64,000 nucleotides of DNA. Origin: Tethya wilhelma. Lineage: Eukaryota; Porifera; Demospongiae; Tethyida; Tethyidae. Position numbers and translations under genes: made by a program. Location: NCBI GenBank assembly GCA_964030475.1, contig CAXIPT010000003.1, positions 4,542,631 through 4,606,630 of the forward strand. The letters are read 5' to 3'. Position 1 is the stretch's first letter. Each line of letters opens with the position of its first letter. Below are positions 1-14,454 of this stretch, piece after piece. A model generated the notes under the pieces. That model was given only the letters and a program-made list of their open reading frames with translations, had not been told where the DNA came from and did no database searches.

Positions 1-552
1 CAGAGCTGTCCACCGGGGGAATGAGGGTGTGGTAGAACCCGTTGTGACTCACGATCGACGAAGGTCGTCCAGCAGGGTAGTAGACTCCGCCGTTGGGATG
101 ACCAGCGTGTGGAGGCAAGATGAGAGGCGTGCGCTCAAAGTGCTCGGAGCTCGACTCTGAGCTGCTTCTCGACTTGAGGGGCACGAGACTCTCGTGACTG
201 CCGTGGTGCTGCTTCATGACCACCAACATGAGTGGGGTGTAGCCTCCAGGACCAGGGGCGTTCACATCAACACTGAGTGCATTGTGTCGTCGGTAGTCGG
301 CCAGGAGTTGTCGCACCCGGCGAGGATCACGTGCTGCCTCGTAATGTACGATGCTCCACTTGCGAGAGTCTTTGCCGGATTGACCAATGACAACGGTATC
401 GGTTTCTTGTGTGGGGGAAGAGTTTGATGTCCCCAAGGGGTTCTCAGCTGCACAGACATCAGTCCATTTGATGTGGTTCCGTCCCGAGGCATTATCCATT
501 TTAGCCTTCTTTGAGCCTTGAGATATATATTCATCTGAATCGACTGAGGGGC

Positions 553-595
<43 letters not shown>

Positions 596-1624
596 ACAAC
601 ATTTGTGTAAATATCCATATCGTATGTGCATAAAGTACACTATCTCTCAGCCTACTTTATAGCTGCAGTGGCACCAGCTGCGGTGCCCTTCACAGCTCCT
701 CCACCTCCTGAAAGCTTCCTCCTGTCATTCCGTGGTGAGCTGTTGCTGCGATCGCTGCTCTCCGAGGAGGGGCTGGTCGGTCTCCAGATCTTTGCCGTCA
801 CTCTCTTTCTCTTTCCAATGAGAACACCCACACCGGCTCCAAGCACGATGATGACAACCAATGCTACTATGACTCCGTAGTACCACTGGAAGTTTGATGG
901 TGAACCATCAGAATCTGGTGCACCTGAGAGGTTTGTGTTTGTTTGTGAGTGCAAGTGTGAGACAAGTGTAGGATGTGTGTGTGTGTGTGTGCATCTTGTA
1001 AGTGAAAATCAAACTTACTAGCTGCACTTGCTACACCATACGATCCAATTTCCTTACGCCCAGAAGCAAAGTTTGCTTGAATCCAGTTCACAGCCTTTTT
1101 TATACAAAAAAAAAACAGAAAAAGAAAAAAAACAACACTTATTTAATACCACTGCTATGACTTGATACAAGCCTGCACTAGTTGTACTTACATCCTGTGC
1201 ATCATTGGGACATCTACTGTGACAGTACTGGATGTCCAGTCGAATCACCACCTCATATATACTACACAATTTAATGAGATTCAACATGAATATACACGTA
1301 ACTATGGTGTGCTCAAATTAGAACACACATTTTGCATGCATATATTATACCATGCACTTACATTCTATCTCCAATTGCCTGTTTGTCACAGGGATGCAAA
1401 TACATAGGACAACGTCCAGACAGATCATCAACGGTCAAAATGCGACTGCTCTCAAGTACTGCAATGCTATTGGTCAAATTACCGAGGTCTATGAGGAAAG
1501 TGTCACTCCAGGGACTCTCAAAGGGTCTGTCCTTTGGACCAAGTAAGATTAGGACCAGCCTGTTGGCAGCCTGTTGGTGGGTAGAGAATAGAAGGTGGAT
1601 GAATGTGTAATTGTATTATGACAT

Positions 1625-1677
<53 letters not shown>

Positions 1678-1688
1678 GAAAGAGAGAG

Positions 1689-1778
<90 letters not shown>

Positions 1779-2135
1779 TATGTATGTATGTATGTATGTA
1801 TGTACATGTATAGTCCTACAATCAATCAAACTCACATAGCGAGGTTCTCCCTGGCAATCAACATAATCAAACGGACACTGCTGTGTGTTACACTGGTTAT
1901 TGCACACTCCATTCTCCACAAGTTGCACACACTCTTCTGTGTGCCGGCACTGTGGCTCACATTCCTGACCATCAAAGTAACACTCGGCTCTGTTACACTC
2001 CACATCACACTGTCCATTGTTGAACTTATCCCTGCACTCAGGGCACTGCACCCACAGATCTCCGTCCTCTGGTGGACGAATGGTGCAGTCTCCACCATCA
2101 AAGTTACAAGCCTCGGTGAAGCACTTCAGCTGTGN

Positions 2136-2222
<87 letters not shown>

Positions 2223-2797
2223 AAAGTGTATATGCATAATCAATGTACACTTAGGTAAATACATTATTACTTAAAATAAATTTCTTGCTATCACAAAAAG
2301 AAAATTGGTAATGGAATACTTACATCACATTTTCCATTGCCTGCAAGTGAACCAAGGCAGTCATCATGAGGGCAATCTGTAGAAAGGAAATAGAAAAGGG
2401 TAAACCATCAAAACAGAAAGGGTTCATGCATCACATTCTATGTGGGGGGTGCCACCTTCCATCCCACCCTCTCAACTGCCTCAAACATATTCATGTGAAC
2501 CCTGAGAGGCTGCAGGGTGCCAAATTAATGGAATTCATGAGATATTCATACCACAATATTATGGCAGCTAAGTCTGGTGCAGAGTTTAGGAATGCTGGCT
2601 GTATTGGGTTACCATGGGAAAATAGAGGCTGAATCCAACAAGTGTGCAGCTGTTATTCATGTACTAATTTTTATTAGGGGAGTGGAGTGAAAAAAAGAGC
2701 TGGCTAGCTAACAAAACACCCATAAAAACAGGATAGAATATCAGTACCATTATCTTTGAAGGCCAGGGAAGGCTCAGGTGTTTATTGTGTGGTTTAT

Positions 2798-2874
<77 letters not shown>

Positions 2875-4471
2875 ACTCACATTCAGTCTCACACAGTGGA
2901 CCAGCAAAACCAGCAGAGCAGTTGCAATACACGAATTCAACATCACTACTGACACACTCCCCACCATTGGAGCAGTTCAGTTGGGAACAATTTCCTATGA
3001 AGCTTTCACAATTTCGACCAGTTTTATTCCCAGAGCACAAACACTCATAGCTTCCAGGGGTGTTTTCACACAGTCCACCATTACAAGGAGAGCCTAAGCA
3101 CTCATTGAGATCTTCCATACACAGTTCTCCTCTCCAGCCTTTCTTACAAACACACACTGAGCTATTGTGCTGGAAGTCGTTCACACATCTATCTGTGTTA
3201 TCGGGACTACACGTTGCGTGGACACACGGCTTCATAAAACTACAATTACGTCCGTAGAAATCGTCCGAGCAATTGCAACTATATCCGTTCGTTTCAGGGA
3301 CACATTCACCTCCGTTTTCACAAGGGTTGGGATCACAGTAGTCCCGTTGAAAAAGGTCCATTTCGCAGTTGCTACCGGTAAAGCCGCATGGACACTGGCA
3401 GTGAACGTTGTCTTGTAGGTCGATATTGTCACTGTGATAGAGCCCATTGCCATTTGTGCGCAAATGCTCGTCGACAGTACAGCTGTTTTGATGCGCACAG
3501 TTTATGCAGGGGTTCATGATGTACTCACAGTTGTAACCGGCATAGTTCGAAGGACATTGACAACTGTGGTAACGACCATCGCGAATGCTTTCGCATGTTC
3601 CTCCATTCATACAAGGATTCTCGGCACAAACGTCAAATGGCGTGGAACAATTTTTCCCAGTAAAATCTGAAGAGAGAGGAGAGGAAAAGAGGGGTGGGTG
3701 AATTCGTCTAGCAGTACAGGTACAGAATGTTTGACACTATCACAACTATTAGATCATACAACTTACTTGGAGGACATGTGCACTTGTAGTCCACTGCAAA
3801 GGAGCTGCTGTTGAACACGTAATCACAAATGCCACCATTTTCGCACGGACTGGGTTCAGCACAAAAGAAGCTGGAGGCATTTAGTGGCTGTGCACACAAG
3901 GAATTTGACGAGTAGCGATCCATTGTACAATTACAGACAGTTCGGTAGTTGGATCCATCGTCCGTTTCCTGAATCTCACACACACCACGGTTGTTACAAT
4001 TTATGTTGTCACAGGTTCTCTCAGCAACTTCCACAAATTGACAACGGTTGCCAACAAACCCGTCACCACAGAGACACTCAAAGTCACCAGAGGGAAGGTT
4101 GTAACAGACTCCATTAGCACCACAAGGATCGCTGTTGCAGGCATCTACAGTAAATGAAGAAAGAAGAAGAAAACAAACAAATTAACACGATACAACATGA
4201 GTATGTTTTTTTTTGTTATTATTTTATTTTTTCTGAGAGAGATCGACGAAGGCTTTGAAGCTCGAAGTAAACTCAATTTATTAAGAGGAATGTGAGCTCT
4301 AAATGTAGGGTGGGACAGGGTGAGATGGTTTCAGCTTTTGCCGCCCAACAGAAACCATGAGAATGTACAAACACAAAATATTTTGTACGTACACATATAA
4401 TACACCATGCATTAGGTGAACTAACACATTCCCCAGGAAATATGGTGTCTGAACGAGAGGATATAGACAAT

Positions 4472-4560
<89 letters not shown>

Positions 4561-6915
4561 GTCAAGGAAAAGGGAGAAACAAATTTCTTCTCAAACATCT
4601 CTTGTTATGTAGTCCCCTCTGAACTTCAGTTCTAGTAAACACAACAAACTATGTAACTGGAACTCTGAAAGGCCAGCCATCTAGGCCAGCTTGCCAAGAC
4701 AACATAACTAGCATACTTAACACATGTACTCTTGTACTTCAGTAGTGAGCAAAACTATTACAATGGCCTGAGGGTAAACTCCTCAGGAAGTGCTCACAAT
4801 GGGGAACTACATGTATCCCAAGGGAATAGAATGGCTGACATGCAGATGGCTCAATGCACGGACACAGATATTCACTGGTGAAGCGGTCGGTTCATTCTTG
4901 TGGCCATGCTGCCACTGAGACTGGGTGTCTGGAGAGAAGGCCACAACAACAGTAGCCGGTGCCCATCAACGCCACGATAACCAGTGATAACCAGTGGCAA
5001 CCATAATCACCACTGACAACAGGCAACATTTGCTGGTTTATCATAACTATAACAATAGAACTTATTGAGGGGTTGTTTGTGACAAGAGAGTATGGTGTTA
5101 TATAAACAGGGGGGAAAACAAAAAAAGTAAGAAATTTTTTGGGTAGGCCACACACAATAAGTTTGATCACTGAAAGGAAGGAAGGGTCTTGAGCTGTGGT
5201 GAGGAAACACACAGGAAGATGATGCCACCTTGTTTGAATTACCAAGGAAACCCACACAATTGATTCCTGGTTATGTCAGCTTGACTGACAATCGAAGAGT
5301 CGGAAAGCAGGACCCTTTTCGAATTATTCTTAAGAAAAAGCACTTACCAGCCGTCTACTGACAAACCAGTACATGTAGAGACCAGGCCACAAGATGTTCC
5401 ATTAATTGTTCATAATTCAGTATGACATGGAAGTAATTGCCATTTGGCCACTCCATGTCTCTCAGTCTCTCCTACTCCAAAGTCGATTCCAAAGCCATTA
5501 AGTTGTAGAGAGAAGAATGAAAAAATTGAGGCAAAAACTGGACATGGCAGGTATACGTAAATTTTGGTCCTAGACTACAGGTCGGTCAATCCCACTCACC
5601 ACTCACACACACACACACTCTCACACACTCAACATGCCTGACTGCACACACAACTCCACACATATATATATAAATACACACATACATACATGTATACAGG
5701 ACAACACACACACACAGTAATACAGTAAGTGAGTTAATTACTATGGGTATAGCCGCACTAATGCAATTTGAGGCAATCAATTGGAAGGCTTGCTATTATT
5801 CTTTTATTTTTTTGTTTCTAATAAACAATTTCATTAACATGGTTGTTACGGTCAAAGGTCACTTGAGACCCAGCCTGGACACTCCAAGGTTTCGTTTTGT
5901 ATTAGCTTATCAACAAAAAGTGGTCCTAGAGCATTTTTGTTTTCATTTCAGACAGAAAAAATAAAATCACCATGACTCAACATAACAGTTGTTAACTAAC
6001 CAGTCAGTCCACAACATACATTCTTACATACACAACTGATTCTTCGGGTGATAACAGGAGTGTTTCAACACACCATGACAACAATATAGGACCACATTGA
6101 GGAAACTGGGTAACCAATTGTGAGAACTTGGGGAAAAAAAGACAACACAAAAAAACACCCACTCTTGCCTGTAATATTATTATGTATGCATAGTGGTTGT
6201 CAGAGGCCCACTAGCATCCCAGAGCACTTTGCACAGAGGTGTATACTTAGCCATGTAATACAATGTCTGGCACTCCTTCATTTTCAGATTGGTTGGCACC
6301 TCATGTACGCACTCACACTCACGCACCTGACGATGAGTAGTAGTTGAAACAATTACAAATCAATCTTTCATTCTTTCGATGTAAAAGTCATCATCAAATC
6401 AAACCAAACGGTAGAGACTTTCCCAGGCCCACTGTTGACACAGCCCAAGTAGGCTATGTACATGTAGCCTCCACCACCACCAACACGTGTGCTAATAAAA
6501 CATAAATTGGATTCCTTGGCAGCAGAGACAAAGAAATGGTTTGATTATTTTCACTCTCTCTGTGCATCTTCACACACAGGTGCTCTCATGACATTCGATC
6601 CAATGTTGACATAGCTTGTCCACTGGATTCCCACGTGCATCAACAATCGTGTATCCTTTTTTTTTCTCTTCATGGTTCGTAGAATTCTCTTGATGAAAAA
6701 GTAACGAAAATTGTTTTGAGAAGAATTCGAAATTAATGTAATAAATTTGGAATGAAATATGCCATCCAACATGGCACATAAACATTTTTACAGGTATCCA
6801 CATAAACACACGTGTCCAGAAACATCAAGCTCCACGTTTTCATTTCTTCAAGTTTTCTGTTCGATGAGAAAACCAACAGAAGCTCATAGTGCCACCTGAC
6901 AGTGATCACAGCAAT

Positions 6916-6968
<53 letters not shown>

Positions 6969-9275
6969 CTCCCATGTATCTTGCCTGACCATACTTCCTT
7001 CCCCAGCAGAACCGACTCATTGTTCACTGACATTCATACAAGTGTACGGTATCACGAAGGAGAGCCAAAAGAGATGTGAAACCCCTCTTTAGTGCATTCC
7101 AAAGAAGACATATGTAGTGCAAATCACAATGGAATCTAGATACTGCTACATACATATGGATAGGGGGGGAACACACCTGTAACCCCTCTAATAATGATGT
7201 GAGCCACTGATTGGTGTAAAAAGTTGGCGGAATTTTAAAAAACCCACATAAACAAGAATCCACATACTGACACCCAGCCACAAGCAGAGAACAAGAATTC
7301 AATTTGTTTTTCTCACACTCCCCAGCCCAGCTCTCAAGATCTCCCGAGGCTGACAGCATGCCACTGGCGAGAAGAGGAGACAGGCGAAGGCTTCGAGTAG
7401 CATGTTGACACGACCCGGTTTGATGTTTTAGTCAAGACAAGAGAAATTTATCCCAGGGACATTAAAGTTTGATCAGATCTGAACACAGAACTGTTGCATG
7501 AGTTCCAGTACTATTCCCTTGTTGATAAAACCACTCTCTCACGATTGGACAACCACAGAATGAACCACAAAAACAATAATACTTTACACACCAAAACAAT
7601 AATACTATACACACGTTTTACACACAAACTCTAGAAAAAAACCAACACAAGACAATGCATCTGTTTATTAACTTCCACTTCACGAGAAGTGGAAATATAA
7701 ACATACAGCTAATATATGTATCTCACAACAACCAGCCCACACAATGGCAATAATAATATGATGCATTTCAGAGTCTTAACGTACCTCACTAAGTGGGTAC
7801 CCAAGGTGCTGCACAAAGATTTAGAATTCAGTCAATTTTTCAATTCTTGAAAAATCTACCACTTTATATCATTTTTCTCATTTCCTCAGCGATGAGCCTA
7901 GCTCCTCAAGCAGGTCATGCTAGCCACACACAGCACAGCAGTGTATGTGGCCAGTTTGGATAGACAGACAGTGGACATGAGAGCCCACAACCACAGAGGG
8001 TTCAATATCAACACATCTTCTCATTCAAAAATACACTGCCAACATGTAGCAAGTCACACCAAGGTTAACTATATAGGTCATAGTGTAAGTGTGTACTGTA
8101 GATGCTACTAAAATTCCAGTCAAACTAGTTTACAGTGCAGCTCCTATGACAACTAGACAACCACAAAACAAGAAACGGGTGGAAAACAGAGATCAAGGAT
8201 CAAGTCAGTTTAGAAAAGAAAGCAAGAGAGATATGATTAGGGTTGATTAATGACTGCTCAAAGAGATAAATGCTCCCATTACCAGTATAGGATAGCACCA
8301 GTCATAGCCACACCAAGCAGCTAGAGTTTCAGCAGTTGAAATGGTATATGAAAACACACTGCTTTCTTGTCTCTTTCTAGATAGAAGCTACTGTTCCAGG
8401 TGCACGCTCACCCAAGGAAGATAGGTGTGCGTGCACCACAAACAGACACCAGTAAATTAGAACCAGTATCTTTTAACTGCGGCAAAAACTTGACACAACA
8501 TCACTAAATTTGCTTCAACAGCTCTAGTTTTTTCCCTTTGGTTCCTCTTCTTTTAGATTCATTCCTCTTTGGCTATATATGTTGCTTACACTCAAGCAGC
8601 TAGATAGGGAGCTGGGAACACACCCACTGTAACCCAGTTCTCATAGCAACTGACCACTACAAGCTTGTGTAGTGGTGAACACCTTATTAGCATAATTGGT
8701 ACACACAGGAATAACCATGGGCTATACTACCATTGCCTACTACCACTCTGGTTGATGGTGAAGACAGAAAGAGAGAGAGTACTTTCAAACTGCCATTGTG
8801 TTGGCTTCTGGGGTCAAACAAGCTAAGGCATTCCCAAAATATCTGGAGTACCACATCATCCCATTGGAGTGCACGGTTGCACATCTCACAAAATCCTCAG
8901 CACTTCTATTATGGGAGATTTCCAGTTGGCCCAAGACAAACCCAGCTTCACGATTCTTCCAAAGTATTTAGCATCATAATTATGTGGTAATTGAGAGATG
9001 AAATTTCTGTCATTCCACTGGGCTTGTCGCTAATGTGAATATTCTATACCACAGCTCATGCAATACCACACACCCACACCTTGGGACAATAGCCACTGCA
9101 TACAAGCCTACACCTTTTGAGTGTCCCCAATACAACCTACACATACATGCATAAATGCACACACGTGCTAGTGCAGGAACATGATCGTATTTATTTGAAC
9201 AGATTGGACTATATTTGTATCACAAAGGAGAAATCACACACACACACGCACGCACACACACACACACACACACAN

Positions 9276-9364
<89 letters not shown>

Positions 9365-10162
9365 CAAATACACCCACATTCTCGTGCCATTTCACCTCAC
9401 AAACACACACAATTCACACGTTCTCTAGCTATGATTCTCTTTCATTCTCTCTCTCTCTCTCTCTCACACACACCTCAATTTTCAAACAGCCCACTTACCC
9501 CCCATTGTAAACAATAATAGCAGTAACGGTCACAGGCTGTAGATTGTGAATATCTTTAACCTTTTTTACACACGCTTGTGTTTGTGAGTGTGTGCTAGCT
9601 AGCTGATAAGGAATTAAACTCCAATGAATTTCAACGGGTTAGGAATGTTTATTTGAATTTTTTACGTAATTGCACTTCTATAAAAGGCCATACTGTCAAC
9701 ATGATGTACACACAGTAAGCCCCTTTTCAAAGGAAAGAGAGTGCACCAATATTCAGTGACAAAGTTGGACCAGCAAGACTTGTGCCAATAGTGCAATTAG
9801 AAAAAAACCAGGTTGATCAGGAGGGTCCAAAGTCCTTCTTTCAATGTGGAACAGGAGTACATGGTACACACTAATTGCTACAGCTAGCAGTTATACTGCT
9901 TTAAATTTTGACCCTTATCTAATATATTATACACCTCTATAGTTATACAGTTTTCAAGGCTCCACTTACTGCCATTAGTTGTGTATTGGCATCTAAGTCC
10001 AGTGAAGCCCAGGGGACAAGCACACACATATTGAGTGTCATTGGTTGGGTGTCTGGCACATGTGCCACCATTAAAACAGACAGATTCTTCAGTCTCACAG
10101 ATGAAAATGGAACAGTCAGATCCACTCCAGTTATTATCACAGCTGCATGAGAGAGAGAGTGN

Positions 10163-10229
<67 letters not shown>

Positions 10230-13200
10230 AATATGTACATTTTTTACATGCATGTGAGTGAGTGCCTATAATGGTGTTTATGTGGTGAATGTAACAGCAG
10301 GTGGTATGTGTGGGGGGTGGGGGGTGGAGGGTGGAGGAGGGTGTGAGTCTGTGAGTGTGTGAAGGGGAGGTGTGTGTGCATGTGAATGTGTGAGGTATGG
10401 AAGGGGGGGGCTCAAATAGCTTCATTATGAATACTTAATCCACGAAATAATCAATGATGATGAATTGCACTATTAATCAAAAGAAGGTGCACAGAGGTAC
10501 AGGTTACTAAGACTGAGTTACAAAAATTCAAGCCATTTCCTTCACAACATTAGCCCTGCTTTTAAGTGGTCAAACAGCTATCAGGCTTTACACTTAACAA
10601 GGCCAACGCTACTCTAAATGGACAGAAGGGTTTTAAAACTACACTCCCTTTTAACCCCACAATCAACCAGGAACCTCAAACAATCATCACCATAGCAACT
10701 AATTGCAGTATACACGTCACTGAAAAACTTTAAGACATAACACAAGACATATCCGAGTTTCTGTTGTTAAGTGACGAAAAACCCATCTAAGTTTCAGATG
10801 ACTACTCACAGTCACCGCGATATACCACAAAACATTCACACTAATACACACACACACCCTGAACACTGTGAGTATCCAGAGTGAGTGAGTGAGTGTGTGA
10901 GAGAGTGTGTGAGAGAGAGAGTACTACTATAGCTACTCAGATTAGGTGGAGTACAAGTGGAATGCTCAGACAAAGGTAAGCAAGGTCACAACACATCGCT
11001 CGCTGACAACACAATTAAGGATCGCTAGCAAGATCCACCGACAGACCTGGTGTCGTAGCACACGACAAACAACAGCACACTACAGCAAGTACAACAAGAA
11101 CAGCAGTGGATGCTGAACCACGCAAAAAGGGTGTGTGCACTTAAGTTCTCTCAGAGTATAGTGAGAAGTCAGGAGTAGTGTCTGTACGAGAGGAAGTAAA
11201 GTCGGATTTTTGCGAGCCTAGAGAGTGATGCATGCCTCATGCTTTACACTGTGTTCACTAGGAAATGTGTGGGAGTAGGTTGAGAGTGTAATAGGTATGA
11301 CCCGAGGCTATAAACAACAGTCTAAACAAGTCATGCTTACCATTCCCCAGCTTCACAGCCAATACAGGATGTTAGCTATGCAATGCTCGAATTCTAGCTC
11401 AACAGACACACACACGAACGATGCGGGTATCGTACATGTAAATGAATTTTAGATTTAAAGAGATGTGAGTGTCATACATAGCTGCTTAACAACAACAGCA
11501 ACAAAAAATACATTTTACTCACGATCTCTGTCCAAGTGACAAAAACTAGCTAATTTGAAGGCAATTCACAATGTAGACAGTCGTTTGAGAGAATCACATC
11601 GCAGCACTTCGAAAAAGGTAACCACTAATGAACTGTGATCTGATAGAAGCTACAATATAGTAATGTGTACACCATGCCTGCCTAATTTGTACTCTGTAGA
11701 GTTCAAGAGGTGGCCCCATTTTTGGGATATAGGGTAAGTGCATTTAAATGAGAGCAATTCTCGCTGTGTGTAGGCACAGTAGAGTCACTTATGATCACGC
11801 CAACAGGCACCAATGCCAAATGCTAGCAGTCACACCCTGACACAAAACAACTGAACAAACATTACAAAAAAATGTTACCAAAAATCTCTCCCCTCTGCAG
11901 CTCTCACACAGCACACACCAACACAAAGCATGTTTAGGTGTACAGCTCAGTGCACTATAAAATACACACACACACACACACCACCCATCCCAGCATATGT
12001 ATATGTATATACACACAGACAAGCCACAAATTTATGAACTTCCTTTGTGATACTATCTACAACCCTCAATACAAGAAGCCAAACGAACCACTGGAGGGGC
12101 ACTTTCAAAGTACAAGAGACTGTGTCCAGACTGCCAACTCAGACAGCTAGAGCCATAAGGTCTCCAACAGTTTTGAATGCAACCAGCTAGCTAACATCAT
12201 TAACACACTTACTGGAGCAGAACCCAACAAGAGTTTAAAAACATGATAGTGTACATTTTAGAACCACAGGACACTTATCAACTACTTGAAAAACTGACCT
12301 ACAGGAGGGCCTTGAAAGAGGAGCAGACTTGAAGGCAGCTGCTCAAACTCGCAAGTATTGTCAAGCAAGCAAGCAAGCAACAAAATGGGATGCTCAAGCT
12401 ACCAAAAACACACAACAAATGGAACGCTGCAGAGCTCAAATGCAACCACTCTTCAAAGATAAACTGGCATGTTCATCAAGTCCCCCCTACCTGGCCACAA
12501 TGCCACAGAATTTGTTACAAGCAACTTCTAATTTGGAATATTAGCAATAATAATAAAATACAGTGGGACTTCAAAAAGGTTAAAGGACAAAATGCCTGTA
12601 GTATTATAAAAATACACATCTACGCAATACAATTAGAGTCCAGAGTAGATGGACTACTCAGATAATGTTATTATCACAATAATAAGCATACCAAGTATCT
12701 GGTACATGTTCTGCACCTAATATAACATTATATAGGTGTAGAATTTTCCCCCCTGCAGATCACAAAGTGTAACTGTATGTATAGATCAGCTGAATAAACT
12801 TTTTGAGTAAGAGCTTCTTAAGTAGCTCAAACACAAACACACACATGACACAAACATTGGTACACCAAAAAGGGCATGTATTTCTACACATTGTCTGCAA
12901 GAAAATTCACATTTCTCAATAGTAATCAAAGGCCTGATGTGGTAAGACTCGTCAAAAGGCAACCCACTGAGTTGAGGCTACAGAGACAAGGCAACCAGTG
13001 TCCATCAACATAACAAGCTGCAACAACATACATAGCACAGTAAGGCCAAGATGCTGCAGTGCAGACAGTGTGGCCAAGGAATTTCAAATCACTAATAGTG
13101 AGGCAGGAAGGAGTGGAGAGGACTTGAAATTGGACACCAGCAAATACAGTTCATTTCCTAAACTCTATACATTCAGTCACTAGATTATTTATTATAGGAG

Positions 13201-14454
13201 AAAATATATGACACTCTAAAAGCAGGCTAAGGGTCACGCACGCATGAGCTCTACAATATTACAATTTTTATCATAGTGTAAGCACTTGATTTATGGTGTG
13301 TCTGTGAGTGGATGTGTGTGGTAGGTGGATGGTGTGTGTATAGGTATGACATGAGTGGACACACAGAATGTGAAGTGTGTGTGTGCTAGAGACAAAGTTC
13401 AAATGAGTGATGCAGTGGTCAGCTCTGTGCACATGCGACTTTCATACATATGTACATTCTTACCTGCAATTAAGATTTCCATGATCTGCTCTACAGGTGC
13501 CATGGTCGCACGCTGGATCGCACGGTAGCGGTAGTTCTTGTTGAGCTAGAAGGTTGGAAAGAAAGACACAACAGACGTAAGTGTGTGCGTATAGTTACAT
13601 ATATCGCTACCACATGTTGGCTAGGCTACACATAGACAGTGCTACTCCTATGTGAACCGACAGACTGTGGATGAATGGACTCCATTACTGCACTACACGA
13701 GCTACATTGTCTGATTCAAAGCGAGGCTTGAATTGAACTGCCCAGGGCCAATAAAAGCTTCAAAGTTACCACTTGGCATTTACAACTTGTTCAACCAGAA
13801 ACCAATACATTAACCATTCTTTCTCTAGCTCTCCCAGGAAACTGAGACTGTGCCATGGAATCCTCTAACTCAGGAAGTACGTGCAGTTCGATGAACTTTT
13901 TGAGTTCATTTATAAAGACAAGGCACTGAGTACACATACTTCATGCAATGAACTGTCTACAGATCATGTTCTGGCATTAAAGCAAGGATACTCCTGTCCC
14001 TAGGAAGATTAGAAACAACCTTTCCCTCATGAAAAATGCACTACTGATAAATGATCACTTTGTTAGTACACATTTTATGCTTCTGTTGCGTAATGTGAGC
14101 AGATGAGGAATTTTATTGTCCAAATAATTGTCTAGTCGCATACAATGGTCGCCTTCGACCAACCGATCCACTCTTACTGGGATCTCTAAACGACCATCTA
14201 GTGTTCGTACACATTCTCTTGCGATTGTGTAGTGCCATTTTCATGTCGGGTGTCCTTGTGCACGAACGCATCGGCCAGAACATATGATCGCACTAATTTA
14301 TGTACACAAATTTCCACAAGAGCTCTTATCGACACTCTCAAACAGACAACAAAACATCGATCTCATATCAACTGAACGTCTTGAATGATTTACCTGCACA
14401 AATGTACAGCCCAAGTGCAGCGAAGATCACTGCACCAACAAAGAGTACTTTCAT
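1..14454 (-). CDS. Notch: Notch receptor, copy A, 3' part outside window
   Basis: Exons in transcript order: 14394-14454, 13464-13545, 9970-10142, 3767-4144, 2881-3666, 2324-2376, 1836-2129, 1362-1570, 1192-1261, 1019-1094, 656-923, 1-551. All joins keep phase. About 1,000 residues are present: signal peptide, about 11 EGF-like repeats, three LNR modules, NOD/NODP, a transmembrane helix and the juxtamembrane region. It is cut by the window start within the exon that opens the ankyrin domain. Exons and introns match the complete copy at 46691-62971; the ORFs I compared outside simple repeats are identical, with one intronic substitution. This is a duplicate of the same locus, or an assembly repeat of it, not a diverged paralogue. 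The start is an ATG followed by a hydrophobic signal peptide. It is divergent from IMP3 across 266 bp. Confidence 0.93.
553..594. repeat. (GT)n(GA)n at Notch exon 12 acceptor, copy A
   Basis: On the minus strand this is CT then CA repeat running into the acceptor CACAG of the exon starting at 551. Same at 49263-49304. Confidence 0.85.
1628..1802. repeat. (TG)n(GA)n(TATG)n compound microsatellite, copy A
   Basis: About 175 nt in the Notch intron between the NOD and LNR exons. The copy B counterpart (50338-50464) is shorter and contains an N. Confidence 0.9.
2136..2220. repeat. (GT)n at Notch exon 7 acceptor, copy A
   Basis: The minus-strand CA run ends in the acceptor AG of the LNR exon. N at 2135. 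About 85 nt here, about 50 in copy B (50793-50842). Confidence 0.9.
2801..2872. repeat. (GT)n after Notch exon 5 donor, copy A
   Basis: Begins immediately after the donor GTGAGTGCG on the minus strand. About 70 nt, against about 45 in copy B (51422-51467). Confidence 0.9.
4472..4557. repeat. (CA)n(GA)n, Notch intron 3, copy A
   Basis: Compound dinucleotide tract. The copy B equivalent (53068-53152) has an N at 53107. Confidence 0.9.
6916..6965. repeat. (CA)n, Notch intron 3, copy A
   Basis: About 50 nt, against about 38 in copy B (55513-55550). Confidence 0.9.
9235..9359. repeat. (CA)n, Notch intron 3, copy A
   Basis: About 125 nt with an N at 9275. About 60 nt and no N in copy B (57818-57876). 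Confidence 0.9.
10143..13463 (-). other. Notch intron 2 (copy B 58660-61980)
   Basis: 3.3 kb without a supported gene. It contains the CT-repeat tract next to exon 3, a GT/GA-rich patch near 10880-10920 and short low-complexity runs. Confidence 0.6.
10146..10228. repeat. (GA)n at Notch exon 3 acceptor, copy A
   Basis: A CT-repeat polypyrimidine tract on the coding strand ending in ATGCAG at the exon. N at 10162. Copy B counterpart 58665-58744, with an N at 58704. Confidence 0.9.
13546..14393 (-). other. Notch intron 1 (copy B 62063-62910)
   Basis: 850 bp between the signal-peptide exon and the first EGF exon. I see no gene or repeat in it. Confidence 0.6.

Larger units (their letters stand above)
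4145..9969 (-). other. Notch intron 3 (copy B 52740-58486)
   Basis: 5.8 kb with no further exon that I can support. The flanking exons join in phase (A plus AT), so no missing coding sequence is required. Open frames here lack domain signatures and mostly reflect CA/GA repeats. A minus-strand (AC)n/(CT)n tract lies at 4472-4557 and CA tracts at 6916-6965 and 9235-9359. Confidence 0.7.

Noticed and set aside
1616..1839. Long frames of alternating Thr-His, Val-Cys, Ser-Leu or Arg-Glu
   Set aside because: Translations of CA/GT/GA repeats. The same applies at 2136-2220, 2801-2872, 9235-9359, 36849-36949, 40104-40166 and 45846-45977 and their copies.
4892..5257. 121-codon minus-strand frame in Notch intron 3
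   Set aside because: No domain, signal or splice-consistent signature, and the flanking Notch exons join in phase without it.
7672..7693. Small hairpin TTCCACTTC-ACGA-GAAGTGGAA
   Set aside because: Too short, and with no precursor-like extended pairing, to call a microRNA or terminator.
8399..8438. Hairpin GGTGCACGC ... GCGTGCACC in Notch intron 3
   Set aside because: A 14-bp imperfect stem with no flanking duplication or conserved context. Chance or a degenerate element cannot be excluded, so it is not annotated.
1..14454. Two different Notch paralogues in one cluster
   Set aside because: The copies match through introns as well as exons with one substitution seen, so they are the same locus repeated, not diverged paralogues.
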